From NCBI GenBank assembly GCA_003539495.1, contig DPPB01000042.1, positions 1,837 to 42,830 of the forward strand: a stretch of DNA of 40,994 bases, read 5' to 3'. The notes under the pieces were generated by a model. That model was not told where the DNA came from. It did no database searches and was given only the letters and a program-made list of their open reading frames with translations. Source of the DNA: Oscillibacter sp. (GTDB lineage Bacteria; Bacillota; Clostridia; Oscillospirales; Oscillospiraceae). Position 1 is the stretch's first letter, and every line of letters starts with the position of its first letter. The position numbers and the translations under genes were made by a program. This document shows, piece by piece, positions 30,568 through 38,161 of the stretch.

Positions 30568-30588
30568 ATGATAATTTATAGCAATTCC

Positions 30589-31620
30589 TTACAGATGGGA
30601 CACGAACGTGCTGTTCACCGCCACAGTGCGGCTGATTTCAGAGGACTTGATGCTGCCAAAGACGGTGCTCATGATGGTCAGCGCCTTCTTGCCGTCGATT
30701 TCCGGCTCCCGGTTGTGCTCCAGGGCGTCCACAAACTCGTCGATAACGCCGGAGCGGGTGCTGGGCTCAAAGCTGTAAGCGGTGGATGTATTGCTCATAT
30801 CCCGCACCACAATGGGGGCACCGGGATCGCTGTAGATGAGCATGATGCCCTTAGTGCCGTATAGGCAGGTGGAGTTGCACTCCTTGCCATACACCGTCCA
30901 GCTGGCGGCCAGGGTGCCCACGGCGCCGCCATTCATGCGCAGGATGCACAGGGCGTTGTCGTCCACGCCGATGAAGTGTCCGTGGTCGTCGTGCTTATTC
31001 AAGGTCATCACCTTGGCAGTGGTTTCGATGACCGTCTGTCCGGTGAGGTATTGCAGCAGGTCCAGCTTGTGGATGCCCAGATCGCTGAGGGCGCCCATAG
31101 CGGCCTTGTCCTTATCGAAGAACCAGGCGTCCCGGTCCGGGGACCAGCCCTCAGGTCCGGCGTTGCCGATGGTGGTGCGGAAGGTGATGATGTCGCCGAT
31201 GACGCCCGCCTCCAGCAGCTCCTTGGCCCGGCGATGCACAGGGTCAAAGCGCATATTGTGGCCCACCATCAGGTGCTTGCCGTTAAACTCGGCAGCGGCC
31301 ACCATGGACTCGCACTCCGCCAGAGTCACGGCCATGGGCTTTTCCACCAGCACATGCTTGCCGGCGTAGAGGGCGGCGTTGGTGATCTCGGCATGGTTGC
31401 GGTTTTCCACGCACACGGACACCGCATCGATCTCCGGGTCGTTTATCAGATCGTAATAGGAATCATACACCTTTCCGCCATATTTCTCCGCCATTTGGAC
31501 GGCGCGGGAGCTGATTTTATCATAATAGCCCACCAGCTTGGCATCGGGGTTGGTAGCGTACTCCGGCAGGTGCCGGGTCTGGGCGATCTTGCCGCAGCCA
31601 ATGATACCGATCTTAATCAT
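30589..31620 (-). CDS. Gfo/Idh/MocA-family NAD(P)-dependent oxidoreductase
   Basis: 343 residues. N-terminal Rossmann fold with GIIGCGKIAQTRHLP (nucleotide-binding G-x-G-x-x) and the family signature VLVEKPMAVTLAE at about 90-103; the catalytic area has DLGIHKLDLLQYLTG (about 184-198), where the family pattern is D-x-G-x-H. Such enzymes oxidise or isomerise sugars, inositols or sugar acids; the substrate here is not visible. ATG preceded by AAGGAGG. Stands alone with its own terminator; a TATAAT at 31,690-31,685 with weak TTTCAC -35 is a plausible promoter. Confidence 0.92.
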   Translation of the reverse strand: MIKIGIIGCGKIAQTRHLPEYATNPDAKLVGYYDKISSRAVQMAEKYGGKVYDSYYDLINDPEIDAVSVCVENRNHAEITNAALYAGKHVLVEKPMAVTLAECESMVAAAEFNGKHLMVGHNMRFDPVHRRAKELLEAGVIGDIITFRTTIGNAGPEGWSPDRDAWFFDKDKAAMGALSDLGIHKLDLLQYLTGQTVIETTAKVMTLNKHDDHGHFIGVDDNALCILRMNGGAVGTLAASWTVYGKECNSTCLYGTKGIMLIYSDPGAPIVVRDMSNTSTAYSFEPSTRSGVIDEFVDALEHNREPEIDGKKALTIMSTVFGSIKSSEISRTVAVNSTFVSHL

Positions 31621-31684
31621 AGTAGCGCCTCCTTGTGAACCTTTCGCAGATCTATTCTAAAATACAGATTATTATCTATGATGG

Positions 31685-31713
31685 ATTATACCAAAAATTT
31701 CTGCCCAGTGAAA
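31685..31713 (-). promoter_or_regulatory. Probable promoter of the Gfo/Idh/MocA gene
   Basis: -10 TATAAT (31,690-31,685), 17 nt, weak -35 TTTCAC (31,713-31,708). Confidence 0.5.
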
Positions 31714-31780
31714 GACCTTTTTTATATTTTTTTCTTTTTCTCCGTTTTGTATTCTTTCTGTCTCCTTAGCAAAAAAAGCC

Positions 31781-31809
31781 TTGCTATTTTCCACAGGCAA
31801 GGGTAGAAT
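31781..31809 (+). promoter_or_regulatory. Promoter of the GNAT-like gene
   Basis: -35 TTGCTA (31,781-31,786), 17 nt, -10 TAGAAT (31,804-31,809). Confidence 0.6.
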
Positions 31810-31840
31810 GACTTTGGTTTAGATTAGGAGGATATTGCCC

Positions 31841-33010
31841 ATGGTTTCCATCGTTGAAGTAACCACTCACCGCCAGCTGCGCCGGTTTGTGGACTTTCCG
31901 AATCAATTATATAAAGATGTGCCCCAGTTCGTCCCCGCCACCTACAGCGATGATATGGAGGATTGGAACAGGAAGAAAAACCCCGCCTTTTCCTACTGCG
32001 ATGCCCGCTGCTGGCTGGCCATGCGCGGCTCTGAGATCGTCGGCCGCATCGGCGCCATACTCAGCCATAAATCCAATGAAAAGTGGGGCACCAACCGCCT
32101 GCGCTTCACCCAGGTGGATTTCATTGACGACATGGAGGTCTCCTCCGCCCTGTTTGGAACAGTGGAGAACTGGGCCCGGGAGCTGGGCTGCTCCGCCGTA
32201 CACGGTCCTCTGGGCTTCACGGACATGGACCGGGAGGGCATGCTGGTGGAGGGCTTTGACCGCCGCAGCTGCTTCTTTACATATTACAACCACCCCTATT
32301 ATATGCAGCACATGGCAGCTCTTGGCTATGTAAAAGACGTGGATTGGGTGGAAAATCTCATTTCCGCTCCTGAAGATGAAAAAACCATCGCCCGCTGGGC
32401 CAAGCTCTCGGCCTATGTGCAGCGGCGGCAGAAGCTGCACATCCTGGAGGTCCGCACCCGGCTGGGCTATTTCCCCCTGCTGAAGCCCTTTTTCCAGCTT
32501 GTGAACGAGGCGTATGCCCCGCTTTACGGCACCGTGGATCTGACCCCGGCACAGGTCAAAAAGTACAGCATGAAGTTCGCCCCCCTCATCAATCCCAAGC
32601 TTACCTGCTTTGTTCTCAATGAACAGGACGAGCTAGTGGCCTTTGGTGTCAGCGCCCCCAGCATTGCCGAGGCGCTGAAAAAGAGCCGGGGCCGGCTGCT
32701 GCCCACAGGCTGGGTTCATGTGCTCCACGCCTTCCGGAAAAATGACACCATTGACCTGTTGCTCATTGCCGTTCGGCCGGACCTTCAGGGAAAGGGCGTC
32801 AACGCCATCATTCTCAGCAAGGTGATGCAGGGCTGCCGAAAAATGGGCATCCGCTACGCCGAAACCGGCCCCATGCTGGAGGAAAACGAGAAGGTGCAGA
32901 CCCAGTGGCAGAATTTCCCCCTGGAGCAGCATAAGCGCCGCCGCTGCTGGGTGAAGGAGTTGGACGCCGTTCCCTCCGCCGCTGCGCCTAACGAGTCCGC
33001 CTGTCAATAA
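31841..33010 (+). CDS. GNAT-like acyltransferase family protein
   Basis: 389 residues, cytoplasmic. Start ATG at 31,841 is 9 nt after AGGAGG; a TTG at 31,835 is too close to it. N-terminal half: PNQLYKDVPQFVPATYSDDM then GRIGAILSHKSNEKWG and GTVENWARELGCSAVHGPLG, which resembles the conserved N-terminal half of a clostridial/Bacteroides acetyltransferase-like family. C-terminal half has a GNAT acyl-CoA region: DLLLIAVRPDLQGKGVNAII (about 305-324) with the Q-x-x-G-x-x pattern QGKGVN. So a two-GNAT architecture is likely. Acceptor unknown. Monocistronic; terminator directly behind. Confidence 0.8.
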   Translation: MVSIVEVTTHRQLRRFVDFPNQLYKDVPQFVPATYSDDMEDWNRKKNPAFSYCDARCWLAMRGSEIVGRIGAILSHKSNEKWGTNRLRFTQVDFIDDMEVSSALFGTVENWARELGCSAVHGPLGFTDMDREGMLVEGFDRRSCFFTYYNHPYYMQHMAALGYVKDVDWVENLISAPEDEKTIARWAKLSAYVQRRQKLHILEVRTRLGYFPLLKPFFQLVNEAYAPLYGTVDLTPAQVKKYSMKFAPLINPKLTCFVLNEQDELVAFGVSAPSIAEALKKSRGRLLPTGWVHVLHAFRKNDTIDLLLIAVRPDLQGKGVNAIILSKVMQGCRKMGIRYAETGPMLEENEKVQTQWQNFPLEQHKRRRCWVKELDAVPSAAAPNESACQ

Positions 33011-33033
33011 CGTCCTATATCCCCACATACCTC

Positions 33034-33064
33034 AAAAGGAACCGCCTCAGCGGTTCCTTTTTTC
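33034..33064 (+). terminator. Terminator of the GNAT-like gene
   Basis: AAAAGGAACCGC-CTCA-GCGGTTCCTTTT and T-run, 24 nt after the stop. It directly precedes structured element copy B. Confidence 0.9.
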
Positions 33065-33246
33065 TTCGCGGAGTTCACGTCCGCAGACGCGAAAAAATGC
33101 AATCATTTCCTCTCGCGGCATGTGCGTGAGAGAAAATACCTCTCAGGCGATAAGTAGTGAAATTCCGGCGCTTTGCGCCGGAATTCTGCGCGCAGCAGCC
33201 TGCAAGCCTTTTGTCGGAAAAACCCGGAGGGGTTTTCGGCAGGCTT
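33063..33246 (+). repeat. Structured dispersed element, copy B
   Basis: Second copy of the element at 18,751-18,930. Hairpin 1 TTCACGTC-CGCA-GACGCGAA (33,074-33,093, one mismatch); hairpin 2 from 33,105 to 33,137 with CTCTCGCG / CGTGAGAG around a 7-nt loop ending ATGTG; linker AAAATACCTCTCAGGC at 33,133-33,148; hairpin 3 AATTCCGGCGC-TTT-GCGCCGGAATT (33,161-33,185), 11 bp; shared TGCGCGCAGCAG from 33,187; hairpin 4 within AAGCCT / AGGCTT (33,204-33,246). Lies between the terminator of the GNAT-like gene and the ABC operon, so it is either in the leader of that operon or an independent RNA. No promoter could be fixed inside it. Confidence 0.8.
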
Positions 33247-33322
33247 CTCTCCGCACCCCCTCCGTCCCGGCGGCATAGTATGACCACGGAGAGTCATTCT
33301 CTCAGCAAAGGAGGCAGATCAA

Positions 33323-34078
33323 ATGATTCATCTTCGCGGCGCGTCCTTTGTGTATCAGGCGCCCGACGGCGAGGTGGAGGCCCTGCGGCGGGTGGACATA
33401 GACATCGCCCCGGGGGAGTTTTGCAGCGTGGTGGGCCCCTCCGGCTGCGGCAAATCCACGCTGCTGTCGGTGGTCTCCGGGCTGGAGCCTCTTACCGCCG
33501 GCACGGTGGAGGTGGACGGCGCCCCCGTCCGCGGTCCCTCCGGGAAGGTCGGGTTCATGCCCCAGCGGGATCAGCTGTTTCCCTGGCGCACTATCCGGGA
33601 CAACGTGACCCTGGGGCTTACCGTCACCAAAAAGCGCACCCCCGAGACCCTGGCCTATGCCGACGCGCTGCTCAAGCGCTACGGTCTGTGGGAGTTTGCC
33701 GGAAAGCGGCCCTCTCAGCTCTCCGGCGGCATGCGTCAGCGATGCGCCCTCATCCGCACCATGGCCACAAACCCGAAAATCCTGCTGCTGGATGAGCCAT
33801 TTTCGGCTTTGGATTTTCAGACCCGGCTGTCGGTGTCCTCGGACATCAGCCGCATCATCCGCCAGGAGGGAAAAACCGCCCTTCTGGTCACTCACGACAT
33901 CTCCGAGGCCATCAGCCTCTCCGACCGCATTTTCGTTCTCAGCGCCCGGCCCGCCGTGGTAAAAAGCACCCACGACCTGACGGCCCTGCAAAATCTGTCG
34001 CCCCTGGAGCGCCGGGACACCGAGGCCTTTCACACCTATTTTCAAGCCATATGGAAGGAGCTGGATCACCATGAATAG
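33323..34078 (+). CDS. ABC transporter ATP-binding protein (SsuB/TauB/ThiZ type)
   Basis: 251 residues. Walker A GPSGCGKST (38-46), Q-loop FMPQRDQL, signature LSGGMRQR (about 133-140), Walker B KILLLDEPFSALD and switch VTHD. The family energises import of nitrate, sulfonate, taurine or pyrimidine precursors. ATG preceded by AAAGGAGGCAGATCAA. The stop overlaps the start of the permease gene by 8 nt: translational coupling. Confidence 0.94.
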   Translation: MIHLRGASFVYQAPDGEVEALRRVDIDIAPGEFCSVVGPSGCGKSTLLSVVSGLEPLTAGTVEVDGAPVRGPSGKVGFMPQRDQLFPWRTIRDNVTLGLTVTKKRTPETLAYADALLKRYGLWEFAGKRPSQLSGGMRQRCALIRTMATNPKILLLDEPFSALDFQTRLSVSSDISRIIRQEGKTALLVTHDISEAISLSDRIFVLSARPAVVKSTHDLTALQNLSPLERRDTEAFHTYFQAIWKELDHHE

Positions 34079-34886
34079 CGCCTCCCCTTCCCCGGCCCGG
34101 CAGGCCTATCTGCTGGCCAACCGGCGGCAGAATCGGCAGGTGCATCTGTGGCAGATAGCTCTGCTGTTGGGTCTGTTGGCCCTGTGGGAGCTGAGCTGCC
34201 GGATGGGCCTGTCCGATGGCTTCCTCACCAGCTGCCCCAGCCGCATGGCCGCCACCTTCGCATCCCTTTGCCGCAGCGGCGATCTGTGGCGGCATATCGG
34301 CGTATCCTGCGGCGAAACGGTCATCGGCTTCCTCTCCGGCACCGCAATGGGCACAGTGGTGGCCATCTGCATGTGGTGGTCGGGGAAGCTGGCCCGGATC
34401 CTGGACCCCTACCTGGTGGTGCTCAACGCCCTGCCGAAAACGGCCCTGGGCCCCATTTTCATTGTGTGGATGGGGGCCGGTCAGGGGGCCATCATCGTCA
34501 TGACCCTGGCTATTTCGCTGATCGTGACCATTCTGAATATGTATCAGGGATTTCTCTCCACGGACGGGGAGAAGATCCGCCTCATGCGCTCCCTGGGGGC
34601 CAGCCGCTGGCAGATCCTTTGGCTGCTGGTATTCCCGGCCAACGCGCCCACCCTTTTTTCCACCCTGAAGGTGAATGTGGGGCTTTCCTGGGTGGGCGTC
34701 ATCATGGGGGAGTTTCTAATCTCGCAGGCCGGATTGGGATATCTCATCGTCTATGGCTCCCAGGTGTTCAACATGGATCTGGTCATGACCAGCGTGGTGA
34801 TCCTGGCAGCGGCGGCGGTGGTGATGTACCGGCTGGTGCTGTGGGTGGAAAAATTTTTGAATCGTTTTTGGGGGAAAGGACTATGA
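34071..34886 (+). CDS. ABC transporter permease (SsuC/TauC/ThiX type)
   Basis: 271 residues, about six membrane segments. The EAA-type loop that docks the ATPase is DGEKIRLMRSLGASRWQILW (about 164-183). Stop overlaps the next start as ATGA. The family topology and loop fit BPD_transp_1 importers of the nitrate/sulfonate/taurine group. Confidence 0.93.
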   Translation: MNSASPSPARQAYLLANRRQNRQVHLWQIALLLGLLALWELSCRMGLSDGFLTSCPSRMAATFASLCRSGDLWRHIGVSCGETVIGFLSGTAMGTVVAICMWWSGKLARILDPYLVVLNALPKTALGPIFIVWMGAGQGAIIVMTLAISLIVTILNMYQGFLSTDGEKIRLMRSLGASRWQILWLLVFPANAPTLFSTLKVNVGLSWVGVIMGEFLISQAGLGYLIVYGSQVFNMDLVMTSVVILAAAAVVMYRLVLWVEKFLNRFWGKGL

Positions 34887-35872
34887 AAAAACTGCTGACA
34901 TTTTTGCTGGCCGCACTGATGATCGTGCCGGGGCTGTGCGCCTGCGGAAAGCAGGACGCCACAGTGGTGCGGCTCAACGAGGTCACCCACTCGGTGTTTT
35001 ATGCGCCCCAGTATGTGGCCATGAGTCAGGGATTCTTTGCGGCCGAGGGCCTGCAGGTGGAGCTTACCAACGGCGGCGGGGCCGATAAGGTCATGACTGC
35101 TGTGGTCTCCGGCCAATCGGACATCGGCCTGGCGGGGCCTGAGGCCAGCATCTATGTGTATAACCAGGGCAAGGCCGACCACACCCAGATCATCGCCCAG
35201 CTGACCAAACGGGACGGCTCGTTCCTGGTGGGCCGCACAGAGAGTCCCTTCTCCTGGGAGGATCTCCGGGGCAAGACCATCATCGGCGGCCGCAAGGGCG
35301 GCGTACCGGAGATGACCCTGGAATATGTCCTGCGGCAGAACGGCCTGACCCCCGGAGTGGACGTAACGGTAGATACCTCCGTGCAGTTCAACATGATGGC
35401 CGGGGCCTTCACCGGCGGCCAGGGGGACTATGTGGCCCTCTTTGAGCCCACTGCCACTCAGGTGGAGGCCGCCGGCCAGGGCTATGTGCTCACCTCCATC
35501 GGCCAGGAGAGCGGCGAGATTCCCTACACCGCCTACTTTGCCAATCTCAGCTGGCTGGAAAATAATGCCGACACCGCCCAGCGGTTCGTAAACGCCATTG
35601 CCAAGGCCCAAAAATGGGTGGCCGAGCACACGGACCGAGAGGTGGCCGAGGCCATTGTGGATCAGTTTCCGGACACGAGTCTGGAGGAGCTGGAGGCCGT
35701 CACCGCCCGACATCGGCAGATCGACGCCTGGAACGCCACGCCCATTATGGAGCAGCAAGCTTTGGAGCGGCTGGAGACGGTGATGGAGCAGGCCGGCGAA
35801 CTGGCGCATAGCCAGTGGGTGCCCTTTGACGACCTGGTAAATAACACCTTCGCCCGGTATGCCGTAGGCTGA
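34883..35872 (+). CDS. ABC transporter substrate-binding lipoprotein (NMT1/THI5-like)
   Basis: 329 residues, ATGA overlap with the permease gene. Signal peptide with lipobox LCAC followed by GKQDAT; so a lipid-anchored outside binding protein. Type-2 binding fold: FYAPQYVAMSQGFFAAEGL (about 35-53), GGADKVMTAVVSGQSDIGLA (about 59-78), GGRKGGVPEM. The pattern fits NMT1/THI5 and SsuA/TauA proteins; candidates are HMP-type thiamine precursors, sulfonates or similar. No TPP, FMN or other known riboswitch is seen upstream and no biosynthetic genes adjoin, so the ligand is open. Confidence 0.9.
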   Translation: MKKLLTFLLAALMIVPGLCACGKQDATVVRLNEVTHSVFYAPQYVAMSQGFFAAEGLQVELTNGGGADKVMTAVVSGQSDIGLAGPEASIYVYNQGKADHTQIIAQLTKRDGSFLVGRTESPFSWEDLRGKTIIGGRKGGVPEMTLEYVLRQNGLTPGVDVTVDTSVQFNMMAGAFTGGQGDYVALFEPTATQVEAAGQGYVLTSIGQESGEIPYTAYFANLSWLENNADTAQRFVNAIAKAQKWVAEHTDREVAEAIVDQFPDTSLEELEAVTARHRQIDAWNATPIMEQQALERLETVMEQAGELAHSQWVPFDDLVNNTFARYAVG

Positions 35873-35897
35873 GGCTGTGCCGGGCGGTTCATATGGT

Positions 35898-35934
35898 AAA
35901 AAAAGGTGAGACCCGGCGGGCCTCACCTTTTTTT
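35898..35934 (+). terminator. Terminator of the ABC operon
   Basis: GGTGAG-A-CCCG / CGGG-C-CTCACC with flanking A- and T-runs, 26 nt after the stop. Confidence 0.9.
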
Positions 35935-36094
35935 ACTGAAGCAATCCCTGCAAAGGGTTTATAGTCTGCTGTGCGCATAGCCGGCATCGCCCTCAACGGC
36001 GCCGGTTATGATGCAAGCTCTCACGCACTATATTTCTTTTTCTCATAGCTGCAGAAAAAGCCATTTTTATATTTAAAACATAGTTTTCCTATGC
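35935..36094. other. Intergenic stretch with an inverted repeat
   Basis: No gene seen. CATAGCCGGC / GCCGGTTATG (about 35,977-36,011) pairs over 10 bp (one wobble) with an inner GCC/GGC, no T-run. The rest is AT-rich and leads into the promoter of the RACo-like gene. Confidence 0.35.
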
Positions 36095-36100
36095 TATACT
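36095..36100 (+). promoter_or_regulatory. Extended -10 promoter of the RACo-like gene
   Basis: TGCTATACT: -10 TATACT (36,095-36,100) with TGn extension; the -35 region is weak (TTAAAA-like). Predicted start about 36,107, giving a leader of about 220 nt. Confidence 0.55.
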
Positions 36101-36106
36101 ACTTAC

Positions 36107-36329
36107 AATACACAGTTGGGCATGTGCCATAAAATGTCTATAAAGGCTGATGCCTCAGCCGCCCACTGCTATGAAGCCTGCAAGCCAAATGATGGATATG
36201 TTCACTCTGTCCTGCGCTGCTCCCACACTGCTGGGCAGAAAGGCGGCCGGAGCGATCACTCGTAATTATATGCGGGCAAAACCCCTGTAAAGGCAGAGGT
36301 TTTGCCCGTTTGCTATGGGGAGGAACGAC
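36107..36329 (+). promoter_or_regulatory. Structured leader of the RACo-like gene, possible cis-regulator
   Basis: The leader holds hairpin GGCTGA-TGCC-TCAGCC (about 36,146-36,161), a second stem CTG..CCCA / TGGGCAG (about 36,215-36,236) and, 22 nt before the start codon, an 11-bp terminator-like hairpin CGGGCAAAACC / GGTTTTGCCCG (36,273-36,308) followed by TTTGCT. I do not recognise a cobalamin, SAM, THF or Moco riboswitch consensus. A small frame of 47 codons (36,122-36,265, stop TAA) also lies in it but has no ribosome-binding site. Confidence 0.5.
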
Positions 36330-37853
36330 ATGCCCAAGGTAACCATTTACGCACCAAATGGAAAGGTGTCCGTCCGGGAGATCCCGGCGGGGGCCCTGCT
36401 GCTCCACGCCCTGGGCGGCGGGGTAGAGACCCCCTGCGGCGGCCACGGCCGCTGCGGCAAGTGCCGGGTAACGGTACAGGGCCGGGTATCTCCGGCCGGG
36501 CCTCAGGAGACGGCGCTGCTGGGTCCAAAGGCCCTGCAGGAGGGCTTCCGCCTGGCGTGTCTTGCCACGGTGGAGGGCGATTGCACCGTGGTGTTAGACG
36601 CCAGCCGGGCCGTGCAGGCCATCAGCGGCGACGGTGCCATGCCCGCCTTTACCCCGGCACCCATCTTTGAAAAATATGGCGCGGCGGTGGACATCGGCAC
36701 CACCACCCTGGCCGCCCGGCTCTATGACCGGAGCGGCACCCTCCTGGCCCAGGCGGCAGCCCCCAACCCCCAACGGGTGTACGGTGCGGACGTCATTTCC
36801 CGCATAGAAAAGTCCCTGGCCGGGGGGCGGGAGGCCCTGGCCCGGTGCATCCGGGACGGGGTGGACGCCCTACTGCGGCAGATGGAGACCCAGGTAGGGA
36901 TAGAGGCCGCCGTGGTGGACACCGTGGTCCTCACAGGCAACACCACCATGCTGTACCTGCTCACCGGCCGGGATGTGGACTGCCTATCCCACGCGCCCTT
37001 TCTCGCAGACGAGCTGTTCGGCCGGTACGCGGAGCCGGAGGAGCTGACGCTCTCGGCGGCGCCCGGGGCCAGACTATACCTCCCCCGATGCATGTCAGCC
37101 TTTGTAGGGGCTGACATCACCTCGGCCCTGGTGGCCAGCCAGATCTGTACCCGGGCGGAGAGCGCCCTGCTGGCGGACATCGGCACCAATGGCGAGCTGG
37201 CTCTGTGGCATGAGGGCCGCCTGCTGTGCTGCTCCACCGCAGCGGGCCCGGTCTTTGAGGGCGCCGCCATCTCCCGGGGCATGCAGGCCAGCCCCGGAGC
37301 CATCGACCGAGTGACCTGGGATAGCGGCAAGCTCTGCTGCCATACCATCGCAGATGCCCCCGCTGCGGGTATCTGCGGCAGCGGCATCATCGATGCGGCG
37401 GCGGTGTTCTGCCGAGAGAAGATCATCGACGAGACCGGCGCCTTTACCGGCGAGGAGGCCGAATATCCCCTGACGCCGGAGGTAGCCCTGACCCAAAAGG
37501 ACATCCGGATGCTGCAGCTGGCCAAGAGCGCCATCTGCGCGGGCATGCTGACCCTGCTGGAAGCGGAGGGCATCGCCGCAGGAGGCCCCCACCGGCTCAT
37601 CATCGCCGGGGGCTTCGGCAGCTTTTTGAATCTGCACAGCGCCGCCTGCATAGGTCTGTTCCCGGCGGAGCTGGAGGGCCGGGCCTGTGCCATCGGCAAC
37701 GCCGCTCTGGTGGGCGCGTCCATGATGCTGCTGCGGGGTGAATTCCAGGCCCAGGGCACGGCTCTGGCGGAAATGTCCGAGACCGTGGACCTGAGCTCAA
37801 GCCCCGTTTTCATGGACAACTATGTGGAGTGCATGTCCTTTAAAGCCGAATAA
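36330..37853 (+). CDS. RACo-like ASKHA ferredoxin (DUF4445 family; corrinoid-protein activator type)
   Basis: 507 residues, shorter than the roughly 600+ of well studied RACo/RamA proteins. N-terminal [2Fe-2S] ferredoxin fold with CGGHGRCGKC (about 38-47) and ACLA closing the C-x5-C-x2-C...C set. From about 113 an actin-like ASKHA ATPase with AAVDIGTTTLAARLYD and later ADIGTNGELALW, GFGSFLNLHSAACIGLFP. Such proteins reactivate corrinoid proteins by ATP-driven reduction of Co(II). No corrinoid protein, methyltransferase or other Wood-Ljungdahl gene is in the window. Start at ATG 36,330, 6 nt after GGGGAGG; the ATG at 36,315 overlaps it. Isolated with its own terminator. Confidence 0.88.
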   Translation: MPKVTIYAPNGKVSVREIPAGALLLHALGGGVETPCGGHGRCGKCRVTVQGRVSPAGPQETALLGPKALQEGFRLACLATVEGDCTVVLDASRAVQAISGDGAMPAFTPAPIFEKYGAAVDIGTTTLAARLYDRSGTLLAQAAAPNPQRVYGADVISRIEKSLAGGREALARCIRDGVDALLRQMETQVGIEAAVVDTVVLTGNTTMLYLLTGRDVDCLSHAPFLADELFGRYAEPEELTLSAAPGARLYLPRCMSAFVGADITSALVASQICTRAESALLADIGTNGELALWHEGRLLCCSTAAGPVFEGAAISRGMQASPGAIDRVTWDSGKLCCHTIADAPAAGICGSGIIDAAAVFCREKIIDETGAFTGEEAEYPLTPEVALTQKDIRMLQLAKSAICAGMLTLLEAEGIAAGGPHRLIIAGGFGSFLNLHSAACIGLFPAELEGRACAIGNAALVGASMMLLRGEFQAQGTALAEMSETVDLSSSPVFMDNYVECMSFKAE

Positions 37854-37874
37854 GATCTGAAGGTTAAAATCACA

Positions 37875-37912
37875 CCGGGCGCACATCGCATATTTGATGT
37901 GCGCCCGGCGCT
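37875..37912 (+). terminator. Terminator of the RACo-like gene
   Basis: CCGGGCGCACATC / GATGTGCGCCCGG, 13-bp stem with 8-nt loop, followed by CGCTTTATT. Confidence 0.82.
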
Positions 37913-38083
37913 TTATTGGTAAGGCAGGGATAAGGAATCGCTCTTTAGGGCTCAGCGGAGGAATATCGCAGCCGGAGGAGGTGACGAAGTTGACGAAGTT
38001 AGGGTGCTTGCAGCACTTCCGCCGGGTGACGGGGGCCTGAATTCAGCCTGAAAGCCGGCACCGCTTCCCCGCATCGGAAGTAT
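37913..38083. other. Non-coding gap before secA
   Basis: No convincing gene. Contains the tandem TGACGAAGT-TGACGAAGT at about 37,981-37,998 behind GGAGGAGG, and some GC-rich inverted repeats. A 19-codon frame there starts too close to the site to believe. Confidence 0.3.
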
Positions 38084-38112
38084 TTGCATATGCAAAAAAA
38101 GTGTGGTATACT
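38084..38112 (+). promoter_or_regulatory. secA promoter
   Basis: -35 TTGCAT (38,084-38,089), 17 nt, -10 TATACT (38,107-38,112). Confidence 0.65.
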
Positions 38113-38161
38113 TTAGTATCAATCTGCAAACACTTACTGCATGGAAAGGAAGTTTTTAGAT

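Noticed and set aside
33063..33246. Known riboswitch in front of the ABC operon (TPP, glycine, SAM)
   Set aside because: The phrase CCTCTCAGGC recalls glycine riboswitches, but no other conserved part fits and the same block occurs in a different context at 18,751-18,930.
34751..35926. 391-codon minus-strand frame opposite the binding protein gene
   Set aside because: Shadow; crosses the operon terminator.
36107..36260. Cobalamin riboswitch upstream of the RACo-like gene
   Set aside because: A CCCACTG fragment is present, but the B12-box and the other conserved cores could not be found.
37981..38040. 19-codon frame behind GGAGGAGG before secA
   Set aside because: The start lies only 2 nt from the site and the frame is built on a 9-nt tandem repeat.
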